NCBI RefSeq assembly: GCF_041381155.1
Contig: NC_091140.1
Span: forward strand, 22,286,864 to 22,350,863
DNA length: 64,000 bases
Direction of reading: 5' to 3'
Source of the DNA: Argopecten irradians
Taxonomy: Eukaryota > Mollusca > Bivalvia > Pectinida > Pectinidae
Shown here: positions 51,371-62,100 of the stretch, in pieces
Layout of the letters: each line of letters opens with the position of its first letter
How positions within the stretch are numbered: the stretch's first letter is position 1
Program-made: the position numbers and the translations under genes
Notes under the pieces: model-generated
What the model saw: the letters and a program-made list of their open reading frames with translations, nothing else
Databases searched by the model: none
Told to the model about the DNA's origin: nothing

Positions 51371-51533
51371 ATTTTCAGTTAGTAGCCCATATGGATACTA
51401 CCAGTCAAATTTTGTTGAAATCCGACCAGCGGTTATGGAGAAGAAGTCGATTGTTGACGGACGACGGACGCCAGACGACGGACGCTGCGGTATCCCATAA
51501 GCTCACCTAGGTCCTTCGGACCAGGTGAGCTAA

Positions 51534-52360
51534 TAATGCAGAGTTGCACTTCCTATATACAACACACCAGATACATGGCAGGTTGTCGTTAAATGACCAT
51601 GGCTCTTACATGTATTTGTATTATGGTGTTAATATAATCAACCAGCAAACCTTCAGTGCCATCAATCATTTAATCTACTTATGTATGCCCGAATCCTTCA
51701 AAAGATCATATATAAGCACATTAGAAATTGAGTTATTTTGTCCTCACCAGTCTTGTTAGTTGAATGTATCGATACTTTTTAGGATCTCAAATCTTAAGCA
51801 CCTAGAATTATCAGTGCCAAATTCCCAGAACTCTTAAAATAATTTCCTGGAAATTCACTTTGATAATTGGGTCCTCCATGTAGATATATGTAATGTGATT
51901 AGGTCTTGGTGAGGCTTTCAGGTTTGTCTCTTAAACAATTACAATCAGAGAAAGTGGAGAATGACAATGATTTCTCTGGCAATCTGAAACAGTTTTATAA
52001 TCTCTTGGTTTGCTTGATATCAAAATGTTTGCTATTAGGGAACTAGCAGAGTAATCGTAGCTACTTGTTGAGATTGCTGATGTATATTGTCGGGAAAATG
52101 TCTGTTAAACTTGTGAACAGAAAGCATGGTGTACATGTACTCATAGGTTTGGTTTCAATGGTATCATGGATGTGGGAAACTATAGTTACTCTAATTTGGT
52201 TCCCTATTGTGATTATAGCAGACTTGTTTGGTTATAAAAATGGTGAAATTAAAAAAAAAATATGTAAAATTAATCGCATGCGATTATAAGTTGGTTCACA
52301 GTGTATTACAAGTAAATTAGAATTCAAATAACAAAGACAAAAGTCTTCAAGTCAAAAACA
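51534..52360. other. Intergenic sequence downstream of the repeat block
   Basis: AT-rich and mostly featureless. A plus-strand open frame (52,065-52,289, 74 codons) has a hydrophobic middle (VSWMWETIVTLIWFPIVIIA) but no promoter, splice or homology support. Confidence 0.5.
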
Positions 52361-54116
52361 TTTATTAAGGAACAAGACAAACATTATGCTTTAGATATAT
52401 GGATTATTCAACGACATTAAAGCAAAATGTAAATCATAATAGACAATACATCAACATTTTGAATGGACAAATCAATTTAAAAGTTAGTAAATTGTTATAT
52501 TTACTCTCTTCCAATAAAATTTGAAACTCTTGAAAAGGAAAGAAGTCAAGACTTCAACTTTCCTAGTTTTATAGATACAATTGGATTTCTAATTGGAAAG
52601 GTGTTCTCGAATGTACAATGTCACTTTCCCTTGTGCAGTCTTGATACTGCCAATATTTTGATACCTAATCTTTACTCTCATCATCGTATTTAAAGATAAT
52701 TCTTTCCACACTTTTTGGAGATTAGGTTTAAGAGAACCATGCAAAATCTAGCATACATACTCACAAATAATGTGCAAAACACAAATAACATCTAGTCAGT
52801 ATAATGGTGGACACACATGTATAATGAGAATATAATACCTACTACCATTGGTAAATTAGGGTGAAATGTATAAATGTTCACACATTAAGCTAAATATAAA
52901 TGAGAAACATTGCTGTGAAACATTAAAGTTTTGATTTTTCCTGCTTCACCTAAAGTTATCAGAGAAACCTGGAATGTTGCTTTAAGATGTTAATCAGAAA
53001 TAGTGAATGCCCAATTTTTAACAACCCACAAATCTGTTTTAGCAAAACATGAAAGTTTACACAAATTCTCAACAACCATACAGATCTGGTTTAGTAAAAC
53101 ATGAAAGCCAACAAGAGTAAATTTATAATACTGAGAATTGTGTTCGTTTATGGATCTCAGATCTGTTACGTAAATTTATAAATTGCCTGTGTGAGATTGA
53201 GTCCCCAACATAAGCGAACCACATATAATAGTAGAACAGATTGTCCACACATAGTAGTGACAGCTTAAAGCTTGTATAATATATGAAACAGCACAGCGAT
53301 CTGGTTTCTTGGCAGGAACTAAAATTCTCTTCACTTTGGTACAACACTGAATTGCCACTATTGCACTTCCCCACAGAGTTCACAGCACCTCTTACTGTTC
53401 AAACTTTTTCTTCGAGGATCTACAAATGAAAGTATAACATTTTTGTCAGTACTCTGTATACAATAAAACATGTTTTTAATTAACACACTTACAACAAATT
53501 TATGTTTATAACATGGTGATTTTGATTTCCTGTCAAGGTTCCTATATGATATCTGCAATATATGGGTCAAGGAAGTAATATACATGTATATAATATAACG
53601 GTTGTTATTCATATAACTCTGGATCCTTATAAACATATGTCTATATACATTTTTGTATTTGCTATATATGTATAACAAACCATGTTTACAACAAAGTGAT
53701 TTTGCTGGCCCCAAGAGGCTTGTTATAACCATATTTTACTGCATTTGTTCTTACAAGATACTGCATTGTAGCAAATCATTGTTTATATTCCATGTTGTAC
53801 AAATCAATTGTATAGACAGTTATGGAATAAAGCTGAAATACTGTGATACTTTTAGTAATGATAACTGCTTAGCTTTAGATACTATTCTATAAAATACAAA
53901 CTGAAGGACTGATTCTATAAAGGAATTAAATCCTAAGAGTGGTCACTATTCTTGTAAGATGAGTCTATCAAAACGTTTAATTTAACTTGCTTCGATCAGT
54001 GCTCAGTACAAACTTAGTCATTACAGGTAATTTTACAGGAAGAGAGATCTTTGGTAAAGTTTTGAAAGGGTACATGAAGATTGTTGCTACAAGACAAGGG
54101 TACAGAATAGTGAGTC
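52361..54116 (-). other. SCOC: SCOC 3' UTR (inferred)
   Basis: Non-coding sequence after the SCOC stop. On the minus strand AATAAA lies at 52,366-52,361, giving a UTR of about 1.75 kb. Minus-strand open frames at 53,123-53,732 lack any recognisable domain and are treated as chance. Confidence 0.5.
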
Positions 54117-57100
54117 TTACTTTTTCTTGCTCTTTGGAGATGTGGACTGGAACACGCTACTGGCAGCCATCAGGTTTTCTATGTACTGTCCCAGGACCTG
54201 GTTCTCAGACTTCAGCTTTAGATTCTCCTCCTTCACAGTGTCTACTCGAGATGATAGGTCTGTAACCAAGACAACAAAATATAGCAGGTCTGTAACCAAG
54301 GCAACAAAACATAACAGGTGTGTAACAACATAAAAACATAACAGGTGTGTAAACAAAGACAACAAAACATAAAAGGTGTGTAACCATGACAACAAAACAT
54401 AACAGGTGTGTAATTAAGACAACAAAACATAACAGGTGTGTAACCATGACAACAAAACATAACAGGTGTGTAACTAAGACAACAAAACATAACAGGTATG
54501 TAACCATGACAACAAAACATAACACATCTGTAACCAATTAACAAGAAAGTTAAGTATTACAGATTTTAAGCAACACAATGAAACTCGACATATCAATTCT
54601 TTTTATTAAATGATATCACTATTCAGTTCATCTATAGTTCCAATATTTGAAAAGAGAAAATTATCCTTTCTCAAAAAATATTTAACTTTACAATTACAAA
54701 CAAATGGTGAACAGTTTATTCATTCCCAGTAAATGAAATGACACACAAAGTTAATTTATATAAAAAAGAACTAACCATCCAGTGTGTTCTGTAGTTCCAT
54801 CACCTGGGCAATGAGACGATGTTTCTCTTCCTCCTCATCTGGGTTCACATCTGGGTCAAGACCTGATAAAAAATTTTCACTCATCAATAAGTATATGAAA
54901 CAAGTATCAAATGGGAATAATTTGTGTACCATGTGATACCTGATAACGTTTGTGTGGTACTAGTATCTCCAATGGTGATGAAAGGGCCTTCTTTGTTATC
55001 TTCCTACTGAAATGTCTTCACGATTGACGTCATCATACAACTTCATTCCATTACCAGTTGATACAATAGTCCCGCACAAATGTTATCGGGCATCACATGG
55101 TATGTAAATTATATCCCATAGTCTGCCATCCTATTTGTAAGTGTATTCTGTCTTTGCATATATATTATAGAGTAACTTCCCTTGTGAATAGGTACATTAT
55201 TTTGTGAGTGATACCACTGTCCTTTCCCCTGACACGCATTATGTTACGCTGGCAAATACACAACGTCACAGTCAATACTTACACCCATGGTTAGATACTC
55301 TGTAACATGCAAATACAGAATATGATATATTATCCAGTAGTTGATGACCGCTGCCAAGGCAAGAACAATTTACCGGATACTTGAGACATAAAATTAAAAA
55401 CTTACTGCTATAAGTGTCAGTCCTCACTTCTCCAGGATTGATAAATGAATGGTCCGTTTTAACGTCGCCTACAAGCAAACATAAATGAAACTGTACAAAT
55501 GTTTATCCTTTTGATCATCAACAATATTATGTCTTAATTTTGGTCCATTAGAATGATAAAAAATATAAATACAGTTTGCAATATATCTTTTGTAAAGGTA
55601 ATAATACAGAGCTATCCTGGTTATTTGTTCACATTGGTATATTCTTGATTAAATATCACTTTTCATACATTCTTATTACAATATAGTAGTAACTTGCAGT
55701 GTTCACCAGCTAGGATTTGAAAAGGGCAGGGCGATTGTAGGCAAAAAAGGGCATTTTTTTCCGCGAACATAAAACTTTTAGGGCATTTTATATATATGAC
55801 ATACAGCTGAAATATCAGGAAACAAACTGTATAATATGTATATTCATTGCATCAAAATCATCAATGATTGTAATATCAATACCTAATAGTTTTAGGCATC
55901 AACCGTAGACTTTGGGAGTGTTTTGTTAAATTCTCCCCAAAATGTCCGAGACATAGATAGAAAAATGTTGACATGTTTTTGAAAATAATTTGTAGTAAGA
56001 TTTTTTTATTTGGATTAACAGGATGCACACAAAATCTGCTTTGTTTACAAGGTTCTGTAGTTGTCTCTGTACTCTCTGTTGATTCCTTAAGTCTAACTTC
56101 AAGAACAACTTCCATATATTTGTTTTTGCAATGTGTGTTGTCATTTACAAAGTCCATTCAGTCTCGCATCAAGTAACATTTACCAAATAAGTACATGTAT
56201 TATAAATTGCCACAATTTGTCTTTAAGTGATCATGTGTTTACCATTTTGTTTCAGAATTTAGTTCTATCCATGAGCTTGAATGGATTTTACAGAATGAAA
56301 AGAGAAGAAAACAAAATTCTTTCAATTAAATTAAATTTATTTAACAACAAGTAAATGTTTAAAAACAATGTATCCACATATACAGCTCCCTCTAATCTCA
56401 CCATGCACTCAGTAGACATACCTACACATCTCTCAGACATTACAAGTTATCAATATTAAAACAACACACTTTCATCCATGATAACAAGAAGTTAATAAAT
56501 TGAAATTATGAAAAAATATATACAAATTGTAACAAAGTTGCATGTCCAAATTAAGTAGTTAACAACAATTGTAATTGACTTCAAAAAGAGTTCTTTGATA
56601 AAAGTATGTGTATATATAACCTAGGAAATTTGTCACACATCACTAAATCACTGACACACAATAAATAAGGCTGGTTGTGAGGTGTTCAAAAGTGAAGCCA
56701 GCGCTGGACATCAGGAGTACTAGTCCTCAGCATCAGATTTGTCATCTATGGAGTAGAAGGAAGCTCTACAAATAGAAAAGAAACCCAAAAATATTAAACA
56801 ATTGGACCATTCTTCAAATTGTATTCTCAATGTTAATTATTTGAAATTGCATGTCTCTGAATTAATGTTTAAGATAGGCCTATTGGTCATGAAATAAATA
56901 AGTATTTTATAAGTATTTTATACGCAGTGAACGAATAAAACGGCTTATAGTAATACTTTTTGTTCAAATTAATTTTAAATATAAATGTATATAGAATCTA
57001 ATGAGGAATTCGATGACTGAAAAATAACTCCGTGTATTTTTGATGGATTTGTGCCTGGACTTATAACGAAGCCATGCCTCACGGCTCACACTACCATAAA

Positions 57101-58721
57101 CTCTATAATTAAACGACAAATTACGCAAGATATCAACTCCTATGTGTTATCGGTGGCATAGAATAATAATTGCCAATTCAAAATCTCGCTTCTTGATCGA
57201 TAAAGCTTCTTATTTTGTGAATTTATTTACTTTTTGCACATCAAAGAAAAGCCGACACGCGAAAATGCCACGCCGATTTTGAAGCAATCGAAGCAAAAAT
57301 GTATCAAAATATATGACGAAAATTGCATATAACTACATACCTGAACATCCACAAAAGATCGTGATATTTCCTTTGCCGATTTTGTTGAGTTCTTGGCGAG
57401 ATAAAAACATTGTAAATTTGTTTATTGTGAGTCGGAAGTTGAAGACATCAATGATATGCGCGAGCAAGCAAACAGGAAGCAGGAAGTTGTGTTAGCTAGG
57501 ACTTGCTAAGTCCGGAATTTGGGCCGACGATATCGGGACAGTATCGGGAAATCGAAAAAGGGGCAGGGCGATGGGGAAAAAGGGCAGGGCGTTAGGAAAA
57601 AAGGGCAGGGCGCTGGGAATTTAAGGGGCAGGGCGCCGCGCACCTGCTAAACCGACCTAGCTGGAACACTGTTTAGTAACTTGCATTATGAACTGATTGT
57701 TGCATATATATGTAGTAATAAAAATATAACTTATCATTAGTGTTGGGAATCGGTTGAAATTTCATGGTCGATCATCAGTTTTATTTAAAAAATTTAAAAT
57801 GATATGAGTGACAACCACATACAAGGGAATGATTCTAACCAGTTGGCTATCATTTTTTTTGCATGATTTACTGATCAGCTAACTTTATACTCCTTTTACT
57901 TGATTAATTGATTAAACACCTCGAACCAACGATACTCGACGAACTCGATTAATCGGAACACCACTATTTATCATTATCATTATGATTGTATTTCACTACA
58001 ATGTTTGAGTTGTTTGTTTTTCTTATCTTATTTTCAGAATTTATATCTTTGATGTAATTACCCTATATATCAGATCATTAATATAGTCATATACTGAAAA
58101 TTAATTACCTGCAGTATTTAATTATAATATGAAATTTGATTTTAATATTATCAAAGGAGCTAGGTAAGTGGATTTTTCCCAATTCAATTCAGACAGTATA
58201 ACATTCTGTTTTCTTTGAACTCTAATTCAGAAACAGTATATCTTTAATGGTTCTGTCAGGTTGACCACCAGCGACCAGTGCAGGTAGCTCTATTGTTAGA
58301 GCACTCAATTTGGCTATAGCGTTTGGAGAGATGTTTTGGTCTGTCCATCCATTTGCTCACGCCCTACTACATATTGAGGTAAAATTTAAACTACATGTAC
58401 ATGTCTAGCAAGAATTTTCACCACTGTTAGAATGTTTCAAGACTTAAAATATTTAGAATTCATTCACTTGCAATTCAATTTTTGGTGTAATACATATAAT
58501 TTAACCAAGGATTTATAAGTGACTTATATCCTCCTCATCTACATCCTTGATATTTAACATATCACTATTCTGCATTTCAACATCAGTTGCATGATTTGAA
58601 ATCATTATTATTATTGGGGAGGGGTCTGCATCTTGAGTAGGTCATCACTAATCAAACCTGTGTCACTGTCGCTTGATAGAGGTACATTAAAGAGATCTTC
58701 TTTATTGTTGCCCGTCGACAT
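54117..58721 (-). CDS. SCOC: Short coiled-coil protein, complete
   Basis: Golgi-associated coiled-coil adaptor, known to bind ARL1-type GTPases and FEZ proteins and to act in autophagy (family knowledge). Four exons: 58721-58658, 55468-55406, 54862-54776, 54259-54117; 357 nt, 118 aa, every junction in phase. The last two exons form the conserved coiled coil: [20 protein letters not shown], then [20 protein letters not shown] and [13 protein letters not shown], matching human SCOC almost residue for residue. The N-terminal 45 or so residues ([36 protein letters not shown]) are acidic and poorly conserved, as expected. The frame is open above the chosen ATG to another ATG at 58,802; I kept 58,721 as the plain choice. 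Intron 1 contains a ~2-kb insertion, and a minisatellite abuts the last acceptor. Confidence 0.94.
54258..54538. repeat. SCOC: 30-bp minisatellite at the last SCOC acceptor, about 9 copies
   Basis: Copies of ACAACAAAACATAACAGGTG plus TGTAACCATG or TGTAACTAAG; period 30 with an alternating CATG/TAAG variant suggesting a 60-bp higher-order unit. The first unit at the low-coordinate end includes the exon 4 acceptor itself (minus strand GGTTACAG|ACC). Confidence 0.9.
55697..57671. mobile_element. ~1.98-kb hAT-like insertion in SCOC intron 1
   Basis: Left end CAGTGTTCACCAGCTAGG (55,697); right end CCTAGCTGGAACACTG (57,656-57,671): inverted termini differing by a two-base gap and starting CAGTG as in hAT elements. 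AGTAACTTGC occurs on both sides, but three bases away from the right end, so the target-site duplication is not clean. GGGCAGGGCG blocks lie just inside both ends (one left, four right), in the same orientation. Inside are a minus-strand exon-like segment at 57,339-57,412, a 3' exon-like segment at 56,701-56,768, a minus-strand AATAAA at about 56,343, and a 93-codon minus-strand frame at 55,876-56,157. No transposase recognised. Confidence 0.7.
57349..57412 (-). CDS. Exon-like segment: candidate alternative SCOC first exon inside the insertion
   Basis: On the minus strand an ATG just inside the high-coordinate end opens [20 protein letters not shown] and GCS, ending at a good donor (TTCAG|GTATGT) in phase 1, the phase SCOC exon 2 needs. 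Alternatively it splices to the acceptor at 56,768 (TTTGTAG|AGCTTCC), giving a protein of only about 29 residues. The function of the short peptide is not recognised. Boundaries are approximate by a few bases. Confidence 0.35.
58255..58350 (+). mobile_element. Degenerate SINE copy, family B
   Basis: GACCACCAGCGACCAGTGCAGGTAGCTC, then GTTAGAGCACTCAATTTGGC and GTTTGGAGAG, repeat the block order of the SINE units at 29,822-30,412. The B-box half has largely decayed. Confidence 0.45.
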
Positions 58722-58979
58722 CGTGATTTGGGTTGATGTTGACACACGTATAATTGGCACAGGTGTGGACGTCGTAAAAACCGGTGACTTCAGATGCTGC
58801 ACAAGTCTTCAGGCAAAACCTTACGATCGTCCTATGACTCAACAGGCAGTCTTTGGGAGAAAGAAAGAAAAGAAAACATATTATGTACGACAAAATATAA
58901 ACGTTTCATAATGTTGATAATATCATGATTTATACTTGTAAATATAGAAAGATACTATCAAAAGCAATTCAATATATTC

Positions 58980-59100
58980 ACAACTAACATTGCATCCATC
59001 GTCGGCCGCCATGTTGGATATTACTCAAGTCACATGACTGTGACGTCACGATAAGGTGCTCGTTCACACACGAGTTCATTCAAGCTGTCAACAAACCACG
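58980..59100. promoter_or_regulatory. Probable bidirectional promoter of SCOC and a plus-strand gene
   Basis: Contains GCCGCCATGTTGG (YY1-type) at about 59,006, TCACATGAC (E-box of the USF/MITF type) at about 59,029, and a full CRE TGACGTCA at about 59,040. SCOC starts on the minus side at 58,721; a plus-strand exon with a good donor ends at 59,199. Confidence 0.55.
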
Positions 59101-59199
59101 AGGAATGTCGACGGAGAGTGACAGGACTAAAAATGTCGGACGCTAACTCAACTGTGTCACGGACTCCATAACGACAGGACTAAGTCATGCCTCTCACTT
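59095..59199 (+). other. Probable first exon (mostly 5' UTR) of an unidentified plus-strand gene
   Basis: A CG-containing, non-AT-rich block ends at a strong donor (CACTT|GTAAGTAA) at 59,199/59,200. Short ATG frames here stop or run only 4 codons (ATGCCTCTCACTT) into the donor. The next plausible exon begins at 63,875. The start coordinate is a guess. Confidence 0.4.
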
Positions 59200-62100
59200 G
59201 TAAGTAAAACAAATATACACAAATGTAAGATATGTTTAATTGATACTTTAAACGGCCGCTATAAAGTTCAAGCTAAAAAGTGAAAAAAAATGTCGTTGGC
59301 CTTTGAAATCTTGTATTCGCCCTGATTGCCAGTGGCCCAGTTGTCTGTCACACCTGTGTGCTTTTGCTTTTGTTATAAATCACTGAAACACCTACACCCC
59401 GTCCCTTTGTACCGACCTCACAGTCATCACATAAATGTACTTCTTACCACAAAATAGGCTGCCTACTCATTCTGGATGCTTCTCAGAAGATGAAATATTT
59501 TTCTATTGAAATCTTTTTACAAATCATTGTAACCAAATTTTTGAAATTCACCTTCAAATATTTTAACTTCTAAAAATATAAATGAAGACATGGAAATGCC
59601 TATATTATTCCTAATTTTGTTACTTTTGATAAGTGTTACCTGTAGAATTGTTTATTGTTAGTTTGATTCACTCAGGTGTACTGTGATTTAATTTTGAGAT
59701 GACAGGTAGATTGGTTTGTAGGAAAATAATAAACCAGCGTTAAAGAGCCAAGACAGAGGCGTACAGACATAAGCTGTCCCCTATCTCAATCTGATAAGAA
59801 AAGAGCCTTTCGGCAAAAATAGTGTCCACCACAAGTTTTCTCCATGTATACTTGCAATTGGCCAGATTTAAAAACAGTGTTTTTGTAAGGAATTTGAAAT
59901 CCTCAGATGTACTTTTCTAAGACACAAGTGTGTATTCAACACATGTTATAACATGACATGGTATACGGTACTAGTTCTATAAGGATGACCCAGATAAGTT
60001 ACAAGATAAACACTTGTGTTTTTGTAACAATCGTAAAATTATTTAAACTATTTCTTTTCTGCTAATAGGAGTTAACCCCTGTGGTTACTTGAATGCATGT
60101 CAGTACTAGGCAATAAGAAAGTAAACTGGAGTGGTGTTATAGGAAAAGGCAAGATTATCAAGTGTTGCAACAATATATCACAATGCGTAGCAGTTAGTGG
60201 TCTAAGACTAACCCTATAGGGATTAGAACATAGTTGTACACTATTGTCACTACACAACCATTAGCATGTGTGTATTATTTATACCAAACCCTGAAATACC
60301 TAGAAGTTGTGTATACACACATTACACCCAAACTATCGCATTTCAAAATTATTTATAACAAATGGTATGTTAACAAGATATTTCAAAAGACATAGCATTT
60401 AAGTATGTATATAATTAACAAGGGTCAAAGAAATTAACACAAATAGATCTACAAAAGTATATGATCATTATAAGTTATGATTACAAAGAAGAATTATGAA
60501 CAAATAAATCATTCAAAGAAGTAGATTATAAGTTAGAATGAATACATATTTATTTATGTATGGAATTTACATAAAGTAGGGTAATTTGTACCACAGCTAA
60601 TACATGTGCATATTAAAGGCAGGATTTAACATTAACACACATGTGGAATACATCTGTATACATTTGTGTAATTGATTGTCACCCTTACAGAATGTATATA
60701 TATATATAGAGTTCTGTTTATCTAAGCTATGAAATCATATAACAATGTTTTTGATATCTTTTTGTAAGATATTTCCTAAAATAAGGATAATTTTAATTTA
60801 TGTGATAATTTAAATCTCTATATTTAATGTTAATAATGAATGACATTTTATCACTGTCACGACCATATTAGGATATCAAAATAGATCTGTCAAGTCTTCA
60901 CAGGTTACACCAGGTGGTTGTAGGTTTTTATACACAGGTGTAACAAATTGAGCCTTTGAATGTCACTTCTTCTACAATCGATTCCTATCTACCTAATATG
61001 AGCTGCTGTAGGGTCGGTCGGGTAGCAGTTTGTACAGGTCCACCACCTTTCACCCATACTACCAGGATAAAGTGTCTGACATAGACATGGATTGAGGTCA
61101 GGTAATGGTTTTTGTACATACTACCTTCTACATATATATAACTGTGAAATATCGGACTAGATGGACTAGACTCCACATTGGAGACATTGGATCGAGGTCA
61201 CCTGTCTTTTAGGTCATTTAGGTTTTCTGATATTATATATCAATACCATTCTTTTATTGATATTCTAGCTAGTTCTTGATGTTTTTTAGATTCTCATTCA
61301 GCCACATTTGCTGATGAAACTTACAGGTACATGCATATATCTGAAGCTATGAATTGATAGGCATCTGTTAAAACAGGCCAAATCCCCTTAAATCAGCAAC
61401 AAGTCATGATCAGCATGATCTAGCTTGTTGATCGAAACTTTTAAGTTAAATAAAGATCTATCCATGTAGGGTAGTTTGGGTGTTTATATTATGAAGTTTG
61501 GATATGAACCAACAAAGCACTTTAATGTAGATATGGTCTTGAATAATTTCAATATATTATTTAGACATATGGAAATTATATATAAACATACTAAACAACT
61601 GAATTTTGTGTTCATGTTCTTTGTAAGTTGAGATGACCGTAGTAAAACTTACTGCTATCAGAGTAATTAGTAAGTGTAATAATAAGTGTAATAATCTATG
61701 AAAGTCTTTGTGGGAAGTGAGTCTTCACATTATATTGAAGCAGGTTTTGAATATTTTGTATTATGAGCTAGTTGAAAGTCAACAAGTGTTCAAACAAGTG
61801 TTCACTCCTCACGTGTATTAAAGGAGTAAAACAAAAAATCCCTGTCCGAAATAATTTTCTATAAATTAGAGGTCTTTGCAACAACAAAAAATATTTTTTA
61901 AAACCACATTTGTTATACTTATATAATTGAAGGATCAAATTATTTCTCTTCAAAGTCAATTACATGTATCTGTAATGTGTCAATTACACCTATATAGAGT
62001 ATAGCTATATATAGTGCATAAGTCAATCTATATGGGTATGTATATAAATCAAGTGAAGTCAATTTGGGTGGTGGTACATATTTAGATTTATCTCAGTCTC

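Larger units (their letters stand above)
48055..51533. mobile_element. ~3.5-kb element with inverted ends and two internal tandem arrays
   Basis: Left end: ACAAGAGGCCCAGAGGGCC, then GCTCACCTGG, a perfect hairpin (AGCCCACCATC / GATGGTGGGCT at 48,104-48,131), then GTCCGTGGTCCGTCGTCCGTC and a (CCGT)n run to 48,245. Right end: GTTGACGGACGACGGACGCC at 51,454, then GCTCACCTAGGTCCTTCGGA and CCAGGTGAGC at 51,521. The GTCCGTCGTCC / GGACGACGGAC and CACCTGG / CCAGGTG pairs are inverted. Between lie a ~157-bp array (about 48,250-49,290) and a ~160-bp array (about 49,600-51,370). No transposase is visible. The plan recalls bivalve elements with internal ~160-bp repeats (pearl, BIV160); that comparison is from memory. 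Confidence 0.8.

Noticed and set aside
49892-51510. Several 70-138-codon plus-strand frames with repeated IRMLPLHYGCY
   Set aside because: Translation of the ~160-bp transposon-internal array; frames break wherever unit length shifts.
48055-51533. CRISPR-like array (regular repeats)
   Set aside because: Whole units repeat head to tail with no unique spacers, inside eukaryotic DNA with transposon-like ends.
52065-52289. Small hydrophobic protein gene
   Set aside because: Single unspliced frame in an intergenic repeat neighbourhood, without promoter, poly(A) or recognisable family; AT-rich DNA gives hydrophobic frames by chance.
54205-54544. Minus-strand frames rich in [14 protein letters not shown], looking like membrane repeats
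   Set aside because: Translation of the 30-bp minisatellite in SCOC intron 3.
58611-58657. Continuation of SCOC exon 1 to a stop after MQTPPQ
   Set aside because: Splicing at ACAG|GTTTGA at 58,658 joins exon 2 in phase and leads to the conserved coiled coil; the readthrough would end after 36 residues.
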